Below are positions 17,801-28,300 of a DNA stretch of 36,878 nucleotides, one piece after another. The notes beneath the pieces were generated by a model, which was given only the letters and a program-made list of their open reading frames with translations, made no database searches and was not told the origin of the DNA. The translations under genes and the position numbers were made by a program. Source of the DNA: Priapulus caudatus (taxonomy: Eukaryota; Priapulida; Priapulimorpha; Priapulimorphida; Priapulidae); contig NW_014577147.1 of NCBI RefSeq assembly GCF_000485595.1, forward strand, positions 408,386-445,263, in the 5' to 3' direction. How positions within the stretch are numbered: the first letter of the stretch is position 1; each line of letters opens with the position of its first letter.

Positions 17801-17906
17801 TCAGGAGTGAATAATAATAGACTATTCTATCAATGCATTGTTTTTCTATTAATGAATTATTTTATTAATTTTGTGAATAATAGACTAATCTATTATTTAC
17901 TCCTGA
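17801..17906. mobile_element. 106-bp MITE-like element with terminal inverted repeats
   Basis: The ends read TCAGGAGTGAATAATA and, inverted, TCAGGAGTAAATAATA. The outer 8 bp match exactly and similarity continues imperfectly for about 27 bp. The AT-rich interior has no ORF. Directly outside both ends is CCTTA (17,796-17,800 and 17,907-17,911), a perfect 5-bp target-site duplication. This fits a miniature inverted-repeat DNA transposon moved by a transposase encoded elsewhere. The superfamily is not assigned. Confidence 0.6.
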
Positions 17907-17911
17907 CCTTA

Positions 17912-18254
17912 TCTAATCTAGTTCGGTCGTTCGTACGGATTGTTTTACCGCGCATACGTATAAATATAGGTGGCGCTGTCTGCAATTTCGATGTTCGTGT
18001 GCGGCTGTAACAAGCTGTAGTAGTTATTGTCGCCGCCGTCGTGAGACGCAGTGACACGAGTTCATGATGCTCCCTGTGAATTGGCCTTCGTTCTGCCTTA
18101 CATGAACAAGTTGATCATCTATATTACGGTAGGAGGAGTGGGCTGTGCAACAACCCCGGGAGAATTATCGGTAGCATATAGCTAATCAATCATCTATTCA
18201 AGACCACTGTAGTTTATCCGTGCCTACGGGAAGGCCTACGTATGCCGTACCTAT
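17912..18254. other. Unique stretch between MITE and ORF block
   Basis: No ORF or repeat of note. A CpG-containing patch lies at about 18,020-18,070. Confidence 0.45.
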
Positions 18255-18282
18255 CATTGTCTATATATATATAAGTGTGTAT
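18255..18282 (+). repeat. Direct repeat flanking the palindrome/ORF block, left copy
   Basis: The segment begins CATTGTC, continues as (TA)n and ends AGTGTGTAT. The same arrangement with a longer TA run occurs at 19,292-19,334, on the other side of the ORF and palindrome. The pair could be a target duplication that captured a microsatellite, or the site where two reads were joined. Confidence 0.55.
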
Positions 18283-18335
18283 AAAAAGTGAATCGAAATG
18301 CTCGCTACCCTGGGGTCGTCTGGCTAGGGATAGCC

Positions 18336-19061
18336 TTACGTTGATTCCATGTTGGCAGGGTTACTGTGATAGTCTTCTATCCATCCCGGTATTTCGACCC
18401 GTAGGTTGAGTTCGTATGGAATTGGATGGTGTTTAGATTGTGGATCCAATAGGCTTCTCTTTTCTTTCTGTTGCGGATCGCGTGTGTGGATGTTCGGGGG
18501 GGTCCGAGAATATTTTTTCAATGCCCCTGCACTGAAAATCCGCTGCGGTGTGGTTGTCGCGTGTAAAATGAGCACTGACGGGTCTTGAGATTTGTGAGTC
18601 TCGTACCTTCGAAGCTTATCCTTTAGGTTGCGCAGTTTGCGGAACACAGGCTCAGCTTCTTTGGGTACTCGTAACCCTGGTGCGTTTTTGTTGATGTTGA
18701 TCTGGATTGGAGATGTTGCAGCGTCTATCATTATAGGGGTGTCAGTTGGGTGGACCCCTATAACTTTGCGCGGCTGCATGACTGGCGAGTCTTCTGTAGT
18801 TCTTCTTCTCTTCTTGTCGTGTTGCTGCGAAGAGGCAGGGCTATTACTCGTAACCTCCCCTTGGTTTCGGGGGGAGGGTAAGTATAAATCCATGAGTGTG
18901 GTGATAAGGGTGCTGCTGTACCCGGATCCATAGGATGCTGGGCCGTCCTGGTCTGGAGAATTTAAGGACATGTGTGAAGAAGAGGCCTGGACAGCCTCTA
19001 CGGGGCACAGCTCGACTGAGCTACCCCACGGGGATTTAGCTTTGTGGTTTGTTGTTGCCAT
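18336..19061 (-). CDS. Uncharacterised 241-residue ORF, possibly from a mobile or viral-like element
   Basis: I do not recognise this protein. It starts at ATG with the residues MATTNHKAKSPWGS (a 22-codon in-frame extension upstream lies in AT-rich leader sequence). It is hydrophilic, Ser/Pro/Thr-rich in the first 100 residues, has a basic KKRRR patch near residue 84 that could be a nuclear localisation signal, and has a basic Lys/Arg/Leu-rich segment near 145-160 that might be helical. There is no signal peptide or membrane segment. Unlike nearly all other long frames in the window, it is not built from simple repeats and uses a mixed codon set, so real coding origin is plausible. Its 5' leader and first 31 codons form one arm of a near-perfect palindrome. 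Alternatives are a lineage-specific gene fragment, a retroelement gag/ORF1-like protein, or a chance frame. Confidence 0.45.
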   Translation of the reverse strand: MATTNHKAKSPWGSSVELCPVEAVQASSSHMSLNSPDQDGPASYGSGYSSTLITTLMDLYLPSPRNQGEVTSNSPASSQQHDKKRRRTTEDSPVMQPRKVIGVHPTDTPIMIDAATSPIQININKNAPGLRVPKEAEPVFRKLRNLKDKLRRYETHKSQDPSVLILHATTTPQRIFSAGALKKYSRTPPNIHTRDPQQKEKRSLLDPQSKHHPIPYELNLRVEIPGWIEDYHSNPANMEST

Positions 19062-19294
19062 TATAAATGTATAAATAAAAATTGTAAAAAAAGTTTTGTT
19101 TAAGAAATTGCTACACTGAGTTAGCAATGAAGTTCATTGCTAACTCAGTGTAGCAATTTCTTAAACAAAACTTTTTTTACAATTTTTATTTATACATTTA
19201 TAATGGCAACAACAAACCACAAAGCTAAATCCTCGTGGGGTAGCTCAGTCGAGCTGTGCCCCGTAGAGGCTGTCCAGGCCTCTTCTTCACACAT
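18970..19294. repeat. Near-perfect palindrome, two 162-bp arms with a 1-bp centre
   Basis: The left arm at 18,970-19,131 is the reverse complement of the right arm at 19,133-19,294, with the centre at G19,132 and 161 of 162 positions matching by eye. The arms hold an AT-rich leader of about 70 bp and the start of the unknown ORF on each strand. It could be a head-to-head junction of two element copies, a hairpin terminus, or a library or assembly inversion. Confidence 0.9.
19203..19294 (+). pseudogene. Inverted, truncated second copy of the 241-residue ORF start
   Basis: The first 31 codons of the minus-strand ORF are repeated on the plus strand as the other arm of the palindrome. One base differs in the whole arm (19,233 against 19,031) and changes a Pro codon to Ser. 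Similarity stops at 19,294, where an (AT)n tract begins, so the frame continues only into microsatellite and unrelated sequence. It is a broken copy. Confidence 0.7.
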
Positions 19295-19334
19295 TGTCTA
19301 TATATATATATATATATATATAGTGTGTGTGTAT
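19292..19334 (+). repeat. Direct repeat flanking the palindrome/ORF block, right copy
   Basis: This is the longer version of the repeat at 18,255-18,282: CATTGTC, then (TA)n, then AGTGTGTGTGTAT. Its first three bases overlap the end of the palindrome's right arm, so the junction falls exactly at shared CAT. Confidence 0.55.
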
Positions 19335-19438
19335 TTCTGTGCACCTCTTCCCTCCCTCACACATGCATATACGCATTTCTGTACTTGCACTCACGTAAGC
19401 ACGCACTCACGTTTTATCCGTGTGGTATACACTATATC

Positions 19439-19479
19439 AAGAGCTAATAAACAAAATAATAAGGTGTTTATTAGCTCTT
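19439..19479. repeat. Hairpin with 14-bp perfect stem
   Basis: AAGAGCTAATAAAC is followed after 13 bases by its exact reverse complement. AATAAA occurs within the left arm. It might be a transcript 3'-end structure or a chance palindrome. Confidence 0.5.
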
Positions 19480-22157
19480 ATGCATTATGCAGCGTTCATA
19501 GATTAGATAAGTTGCGCATCTAATAAAGTATGCTGTTTTATGATACGTGTCATTGTTCGCTAACCGAAGCCCTCACAGCTCGACTAATTGCAAATTCAAG
19601 GCATCGTGCTTAAGCAAAACACGACGTCATTCCTTAAATTGAGAACGTCAGCAAAAACCGCGAAAACGGGCAGAAAATTGAAGAGCGCGATAATGCAAGC
19701 TAGTTCGCCGACACTGGCTCTTTGAGAACGATTTGTTATGCAAATGAATTTGGTTGAATGCGTATGCAAATCGTACTCGATGAATGTTCATTAAAGTAAA
19801 CACGAATGCTGCACACCACTGGGTTTGAAATCAGACCGTGCGGCGAGGCGATGCATGCCGATCATTTTAGCTGTATCGCCATTGTCTAACTTGAATGGTT
19901 TCTTTCTCCGACGGATTTGATTCGCCTACCCGCAGAGCAAAGAGAAGAGGAGAGAGATCAACAACGAGAGAAGCAAGAATCAGAGAAGAGAAAGATCGCA
20001 CTTAAAAGTTTGCGTAGCGGACCGACGGAGATTGGGAGAAGAAAGAGAGGAGAACTAGATGGAATATCACGTAGTTCAATGGAATGAATTTAAATTATAC
20101 TTCACGCAGTTTTTTCAAGTTGACTTGTCTTGAATCTGTAGATTCATGATCAACTTCGAAACCACTATTGATTCAGCAGGCAGACAACCAGACGTTTTCG
20201 CCACAGTTCATCACATCCTGCCGACGCGATTTAATCAAAATTTACCCCTTCTCTTGAGCATCAAAGCGTTCTAGAACGCAGCCTTGCCACTAGACGGCGA
20301 ACATTCTATGCTCCGTACAATAAACTAAGAAAGACTGGCAGAGAACAACTTTGAAGAAATTCTCACTGACGTTCGACAGATGTAGTCTTGACACAATATT
20401 TCAACCCGACCATTTCACTTCCGGTATATAGATTTAGAACTTTAACCATTGACCTTCAACCGTATAATGTATTGTTCGGCTTGGATCACTCTGATGATCA
20501 GCTTAAAAAAGACAACGCCTTCTCGCGATATCCCGAGCGGCTGCTGCAACCAGCGGCACCGCCGGGCAACGCCATCGCCAAGTTTCCACTTCAGGAAATG
20601 AAAATGAAACATAAAAAGATGATTTGCAGAAGTTATTTGGGATTTTATCAGCTAACAAACGGCGGTCTTTGATATTTTGCCGAGTTGGTTCGATCACTCT
20701 AGAAGTAGGTAGCATCCAGATGCCTCTAGTGTCGTGCCGTGACCATGCACGTTTTTCTGTTGCAGCTAGTCTAGGTTCGGAATCGATCTGGTACGATAAA
20801 ATCTGTTGCAGTTTCAGAGCAAGCCGTCCCGTGAAGAAGATTTGACAATAAGCGTTACATGTTACACATCACCTCGACAGGTAGAGGCGCCTCCTCATGT
20901 ACTAGCACACGCACGCACACGCACGCGCGCTCACGCACGCACATACACACAAACACAGAACCACACAAAAGCTTAGACCACCTGTGAAATAGCATGTGAT
21001 GCAGTTATGCTTTGTGTGTTGTATACTTGTCCACACCTTCCTGCTGAGTCGCATGATATCGGGAGGATGCTTGCACGCGTGGAGTGCGGCAGGGGATGCT
21101 GACAGGTGGGCATTCGTAACTGTACTACCCACTCGCCATTTTAGACTGACGAGAGCAAGATGCATTCAATGAATAATTGCCGGCAGCGTTAGCGAGTCCT
21201 TCAGATGATACCTCGCCGAAGCCATTATGTAGCGTAGCATAACCTAGGGCGGATGCTTTCTACTCTAACACATGAAATATTCACGTGCGTGCTTACAGCA
21301 CGTGATAACACATGTCCACCTATCCTACGTATAGACGTATTCCTCGTCTGCCTATTTAGGTTGTGCCAACACATATATATGACGGCGTTCCGATAAAATC
21401 TCGACATATAGAGTCACTGAAATTCACATCTTTCACAGCCGTTCTTTAATTAGAAAATTTCCAGCAAAAAGACTTAATATCATCTTCCCCGCGCAACGGT
21501 GAGGCAGTTAGTTGATTAGACCAGTTGCATATGTTTAGTAGCTCCCAGGGGAATTACGCAGCAATCGCTAACCGACTAACCAGCCAAGTGTAACGGCACT
21601 CAACAAAAGAGCAAAGCAATTAAACTCATTTCACTCGTCCGTTGTTAAACGAGCTGCAAATCTTATTCAGCAGGCTGGCGGCCACACTTTAGTGCACCGG
21701 GCCGGTCGCACCATACGTCGCATCGAATGTAAGAATATCGGAGAGATAAGGTTGACGAGGTGGGAAAGCAGAAACGCAATGAAGTTGAAAACTCACAGTT
21801 ATAATTAGGCGTACTGACCTACTCGCATTTAAAAACCTGTTCAGGACTTACATGCCTACTGTTTGCTGCGTGCGGACTAGAAATGTCATAAATAAGAACC
21901 CAATGATTGCTACCCTCTCCGCGTGCGGTGGACAGGCGGAGAAATGCAGGAAATAGAAGCTAACGTTTGTTGCCTTGTGTTTCTGGGATGTACTGTAAGA
22001 GGAGTGCAGGAAAGTTCAGTGCTTGCCAATCCATGTTCAGTGCGGGAGAAGACCGCACAAAGGATTATTAAAGTGTGGGATGCTACGCTAGAGTAATGAC
22101 GATTTTCTGAAAATCGATTACCGTAAAGAGCGTCTAGTCGGAAAAGTCTGATCTATA

Positions 22158-22185
22158 GTTAGGAATTTTTGTTTAAATTCCTAAC
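22158..22185. repeat. Hairpin with 11-bp perfect stem
   Basis: GTTAGGAATTT, a six-base TTGTTT loop, then AAATTCCTAAC. Role unknown. Confidence 0.5.
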
Positions 22186-22374
22186 GCATAAATTCTGCGA
22201 CGATAATGCCCACTATGCGGTGTTGCATAACTCATCTGTTCTCGGTTTCCAATCGTAGCTCTAGGACAAGACACAGCGCAGTTTTATGTAAGAGCGCCAT
22301 CAGTTAAACGCCTGTTGAGCAATAAGGCATGGCGCACACATAGTGCACTACTGCCGGCTACTACGGCATAGTAA

Positions 22375-25300
22375 TGATACGCAGTGGGCGGTTGCTTGAG
22401 TAGCAATTGTGGGTGGTCGTTGTAGTAGTAATGGTACAGGAAGGAGGTTTCTGAAGTTGTAATGGAGGATAGTTAGTGTGAGTAATAATGGTGGATATTA
22501 GCGTGTCTATTAATTGTGAATGGTTGCTCGGGTAGTGATGGTGAATGGTTGCTGGGGTAGTAATAGTGGTTGGTTGGTATGATCGAGTAGTGATAATGAA
22601 TGATTGCTGGCGTAGTAATGGTGGATTGTTCCTGGGGTAGTGATAATGAGTGGTTATGGTGAGTAGCAATGGTGGATAGTTGCTGGTGTGGTAATGGTGG
22701 ATGGTTGCTGATGTGGTTATGGTGGATGGTTGCTTGGGTAGTAATGGTGGATAGTTGCTGGTGTGGTTATGGTGGATGGTTGCTGATGTAGTAATGGTGG
22801 ATGGTTGCTTGGGTAGTAATGGTGGATATAGTTGCTGATGTAGTAATGGTGGATGGTTGCTGATGTAGCAATGGTGGATGGTTGCTGGTGTGGTTATGGT
22901 GGATGGTTGCTGGGGTAGCAATGGTGGATAGTTGCTGGTGTGGTTATGGTGGATGGTTGCTGATGTAGCAATGGTGGATGGTTGCTGGGGTAGTTATGGT
23001 GGATGGTTGCTGGGGTAGTAATGGTGGATGGTTGCTGGGGGTATTCATGGTGGATAGTTGCTGGTGTGGTTATGGTGGATGGTTGCTGATGTAGCAATGG
23101 TGGATGGTTGCTAGGGTAGTTATGATGGATGGTTGCTGGGGTAGTAATGGTGGATGGTTGCTGGGGGTAGTAATGGTGGATAGTTGCTGGGGGTAGTAAT
23201 GGTGGATGGTTGCTGGTGTGGTTATGGTGGATGGTTGCTGATGTAGCAATGGTGGATGGTTGCTGGGGTAGTTATGGTGGATGGTTGCTGGGGTAGTAAT
23301 GGTGGATGGTTGCTGGGGTAGTTATGGTGGATGGTTGCTGGGGTAGTAATGATGGATGGTTGCTGGGGGTAGTAATGGTGGATAGTGGCTGGGGGTAGTA
23401 ATGGTGGATGGTTGCTGGTGTGGTTATGGTGGATGGTTGCTGATGTAGCAATGGTGGATGATTGCTGGGGTAGTAATGGTGAATGGTTGCTGATGTGGTT
23501 ATGGTAGATGGTTGGTGATGTAACAATGGTGGATGGTTGCTGGGGTAGTTATGGTGGATGGTTGCTGGGGTAGTAATGGTGGATGGTTGCTGGGGTAGTA
23601 ATGGTGGATAGTTGCTGGGGTAGTAATGGTGGATGGTTGCTGGTGTGGTTATGGTGGATGGTTGCTGATGTAGCAATGGTGGATGGTTGCTGGGGTAGTA
23701 ATGGTGAATGGTTGCTGGGGTAGTTATGGTGGATGGTTGCTGATGTAGCAATGGTGGATGGTTGCTGGGGTAGTTATGGTGGATGGTGGCTGGGGTAGTA
23801 ATGATGGATGGTTGCTGGGGGTAGTAATGGTGGATAGTTGCTGGGGGGTAGTAATGGTGGATGGTTGCTGGGGTAGCAATGGTGGATAGTTGCTGGTGTG
23901 GTTATGGTGGATGGTTGCTGATGTAGCAATGGTGGATGGTTGCTGATGTAGCAATGGTGGNTTGACCTTGTTAAGCGAATGTGTGGATGGTTGTGTGTAG
24001 TTATCGTGGATGGGTGGCTGAGGGTAGTAATGATGGATGTGCTGGGGGTAGTAATTGGTGAATTAGTTTGCGGGGGGTAGTATGGTGGATGTTTGCTGGT
24101 GTCGTTATGGGGTGGGATGGTTGCTGATGTAGCAATTGCGTGGATGATTGCTGGGGTATGTAATGGCCGCGGGAATGCGTTGCTGATGTGGTTATGGTAG
24201 ATGGTTGCTGATGTTAGCAATGGTAGGATGGTTGCTGACTGTGCATGGTGGATTGGTTGAGCTGGGGTTAGTAATGGTGGATGCATTGCTTGATTGTAGC
24301 AGATGGTGGAATGATTGCTGAGTATTATAGTGGTGGTTGCTGGGGCGGTAGTAATGGTGGGATGCCGGGATTGCTGTTGCCGGTAGTAATGGTGGTGGAT
24401 GGTTGAAGGTAGTAATGGTGGATGGTTCTGGGTAGTAATGGTGGATGGTTTGCTGGCCGGTAAGCAATGGTTTGGTAGTGGCTGGGGGGTGAGTAATGGG
24501 GATGGTTTGCTGGAGGTAAGTATGGATAGATGGGTTGCTGGGGTTAGTAATTGCGTGGATCGGTTGCTGGAGTGTAATGCGTGAGATGGGTGTGCTGGGG
24601 TAGCAATGGTGGATAGTTGCTGTGGCGGTAATAGTAATGCGGGAATGGTTTAGATGGGGGGGTATAATGGTGGGATAGTTGCTGGGGGGTAGTAATGGCG
24701 GATGGTTGCTGGCGGGTAGTAATGAGGGAGTGGTTGGCGGGGCGGTAGTAATGTTGCGATAGTTGCTGAAGGAAGTAATGGTGGATAGTTGCTGGGGTAG
24801 TATGGTGGAGGGTTGATGGGTAGTAAGTGGATGGTTGGCTGGGGGGTAGTAAATGGGTGGCATGGTTGCTGGGCGCGGGTATTTATGAGTGGATGGTTGC
24901 TGGGTTAGTAATGGTGGGAATTGGTGGCTGGAGTAGTAATGGTAGATAGTTGCTGGGAGTAGTAATTGGTAGATGGTATGCTGTGTAGTAATGGTGGAAT
25001 GGTTGCTGGAAGTAGTAATGAGGTTAGATGGGTTGCTGGGGTAGAACTGTCGGATGGTTGTTGGGGTTAGTAATGGTGGGATGTTGCTGGAGTTCAGTAA
25101 TGGTAGATAGTTGCTGGATGTATAATCGCGTAGATGGTTGCTTGGAGGTGAGTATGGTAGAATGGTTGGCTGGACGGGTAGTAATGCGGGATGGTTGCTG
25201 GGGCGTAGAAATGGTGCCGATAGTTGCTGGGGGTAGTAATGGCCGCGGATTGGTTGCTTGGGGGGTAGTATTGCTAGATGGTTGCTGGGACGGGGTAAGT

Positions 25301-28300
25301 AATGGTGGATAGTTTGCTCCTGAAGGAATGTAAATGGTGGATAGTGGCTGGGGTAGCTAATGGTGGATGGGCTTGCTGGGGTGGTAATGGTTAGGATGGG
25401 TTGCTGGCAGGTCGAGTAATGGATGGATGGTTGCTCGGGGGTAGTAATTGGGATGTGTGCTGGAGGGGTAGTAATGGGTGGATGGTTGCTGGGAGTAGTT
25501 AATGGTAGATAGTTGCGGGGGTAGTAATGGTAGATGGTTGCGGCGGTAATAATGGTGGATGGTTGATGTCGGGGTAGTAATGGTGGGATGGTTGGCTGTG
25601 CAGTAGTAATGTTGATATGTTACTGGGGGTAGGTAATGGTGGATTAGTTGCTGAAGGAGTAATTGCGTGTACTGTTGCTGGTTATAATGGTGGATGGTTG
25701 GCTGCTGTGAGTAATGGTGGATGGATTGCTGGGGCTCGGTAAGTAATGGTGGATTTGTGCTGGCCGGTAGTAATGGTGGATGCGTTGCGGCGGTAGTTAA
25801 TGGGATGGTTTGGCTGGAGTAGTAGATGTTTAGATGAGTTTGTCTGGGTAGTAATGGTAGATGCGTCTGCTGGGTCGAGTAATGGTGGATGGTGCTGGTA
25901 GTCAGTAATGGCACGTAGCATAGTTGCTGGGGTATGTAATGTGGTGGTAGTTGCTGGGCTCGGTAAGTAATGACGTGGATGGTTGCTGGAGTAGTAATGG
26001 TAGATGGTGCCTAGCTAGTAGTAATGGCTGCGATTTGCTGTCTAGTAGTAATGGTGCACTGGCATAGTCTGCTGGGGTGAATAATGGGTGGAATAGTTCT
26101 GTGGTCGAGTAGTAATGGTGGATAGTTTGCTGGGGGTACGCTTGGTAGTAATGCGTGGCATTGGCTTGCTGTGGTGATAATGGGGGTGGCATGGTGCGGT
26201 GGGTAGTCAGTAATGTAGCGAAGTAGTTGCGGACGCGGGTAGTAATGTGGACTGGTTTCGGGAAGGGGTAGGTAGTAATGGTGAGAAAACTTGCTGGGGA
26301 TGATGGTAATAATGGCTGCTTGAATTAGTTGCTGAGGGTAGTAATGGTGGATAGTTGCCTGGGCGGGGTAGTAATGCGCTGGAGGTTGCTAGGACATAGT
26401 AGTAGATGTACTGAGAGTTTGCGTGCGGGTAAGTAATGGAGTGAGATAGTGGTTGGGTAGGTAGTAAGGGTGGATTAGTTGCTGGGGTAGTATATGGTGG
26501 CATATTGCTGCTGCGGTAGTAATGGTTGGATCAGTTGCTGGGGGTAATAATGGTGGATAGTTGGCCTGGGGCGGTAGTAATGGTGGTGGTTGCTGGTGTT
26601 GGTTGATGGTGGGATTGGTTGCTGATGATGAGCCACATGGTGCGATAGTTGCGGGGGTAGTAATGGTGGAGAGTTGCTGGGGGTAGTAATGGTGGATAGT
26701 TCTGGGTAATAATGTAGATAGTTGCTGGCGATAGTAAATGCGTGGGCATAGGTGCTGGCGCGTGGTAGTAATGATGTGGATGGTTATTGCTGTGGGTGAA
26801 GTAATGCCGTGGGCGATGTTGCTGAGTAAGTATGGATAGTAGTTGCGGGGGTTCAGTAATGGTCGCGATGTTCGCTTATTTGTTTTCTGGGTTAGTAATT
26901 GGTGATAGTTGCTGCATGGGCGTAATTTAATGGTGGTGCGATAGTTGCTGGGGGTAGTCAATGGCGTTGAGGCACTAGTTGCTGGAGTTAATGTGTGGAT
27001 GGTTTGCTGTCGGCAGTAAGCTTGGTGGATAGTTGCTGGCCGCGTAGTAATGGTGGATAGTCTGCTGGATCAAGGTAGTAATGTCGTACGGATAGTTGTC
27101 TGGGCGGTAGTAATGGTGATAGTTGCTGGGTAATAATGAGTGGGGGGATAGTTGCTGGGTTGGTCAGTAATGCGTGGAATAGTTGCTGCGGTAGTAATGG
27201 TGATGGTTGCTGGAGTAGGTAATGATAGATAAGGGTTTGCGGGGCTAGTAATGGTGGGATGGTTTTCTGGCTGGATCAATGGTGGATGCGTTTTGGGTTC
27301 GTTGAGTAAATTGCTGGATGGTTGCTGGGTAATGGTAGATAGTTGCTGGGGGGTGGACGGGTAAATGCGGTGGATGGTTCTGGTCAGTAGTAATCGGTGA
27401 TGCGGTGCTGGAGTAGTAATGGTGTCATGGTTGCTGGAGGTGTAGCTGAATGTGTGCAATTTTCTTCGTGAGGTAGTAATGTTAGTTAATGCTGGATGGT
27501 TGCTGGGTTAGATAGGTTAGATAGTTGCGGAGGGTATAACTGCGTGGGATGTTCTGGCGGGTAGTAATGGTGGGATGGTTGTGGGGGGAGGTCAGTAATT
27601 AGTGGAATGTGTTGCTGGCGGTAGCTAATGGTGATAGTTGCTTGGCGGGTAGTAATGGTGGATGGTGCTGCGAGTGTAATGGATAGATAGTTCGCCCTGG
27701 GAAGGTAGTATGGTGGATTGTTGCTGGGCGGCTACTACATGGTGGATCGGTTGCTGGAGTTAATTGTGGAATGCGGTTGGCAGTAGTAATGTGGGTTGGT
27801 TGTCTGGGTAATAATGGTGGATGGTTTACCTGCAGATATCGCAGTAGTAATGCCTGGCATGGTTGCTGGGCGTAGAATGGTAGAAGTTGGGAGGGTGGTT
27901 AGTAAGTGGACTGAGAATGTGCCTGGGGTAATTACATGGTGGATGGTGTGGGGGGCGGGGGTAGCTAATTAAGTGAGCATGGGGGTTCGCTGGAAGTGAT
28001 AATGCGCTGGCATAGTTTGGTGGGGGGTAGTGGGTAGTAGATGCGTGCGAATGTTACTGGGGGTAGTAATGGTGGGATAGTTCTCGGGTAGTAATTGTAG
28101 ATGCCGTTGCTGGGGCTGTAATGGTTGGATGGTGATTGGTCGGGGCGGGTATAATAGGTGGGATAGTTGCGGGCGCGGTAGGAATGGTGACGATAGGCTT
28201 TGTGGCCGTACTAATGGTGGATGGTCGCGGGGGGTAGCAATGGGGAGATAGTTGCTGGGCGGTAGTTATAGTGAATGGTTGATTCGGTAGTATAGGTGGA

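Larger units (their letters stand above)
19335..22374. other. Unique stretch, no recognised gene
   Basis: Contains two small hairpins (19,439-19,479 and 22,158-22,185), two ATGCAAAT octamers (19,738-19,745 and 19,764-19,771), a GA-rich patch (19,935-20,055) and a CACG-rich patch (20,905-20,955). A 94-codon plus frame at 20,388-20,672 starts at TTG and has no family features. Confidence 0.45.
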
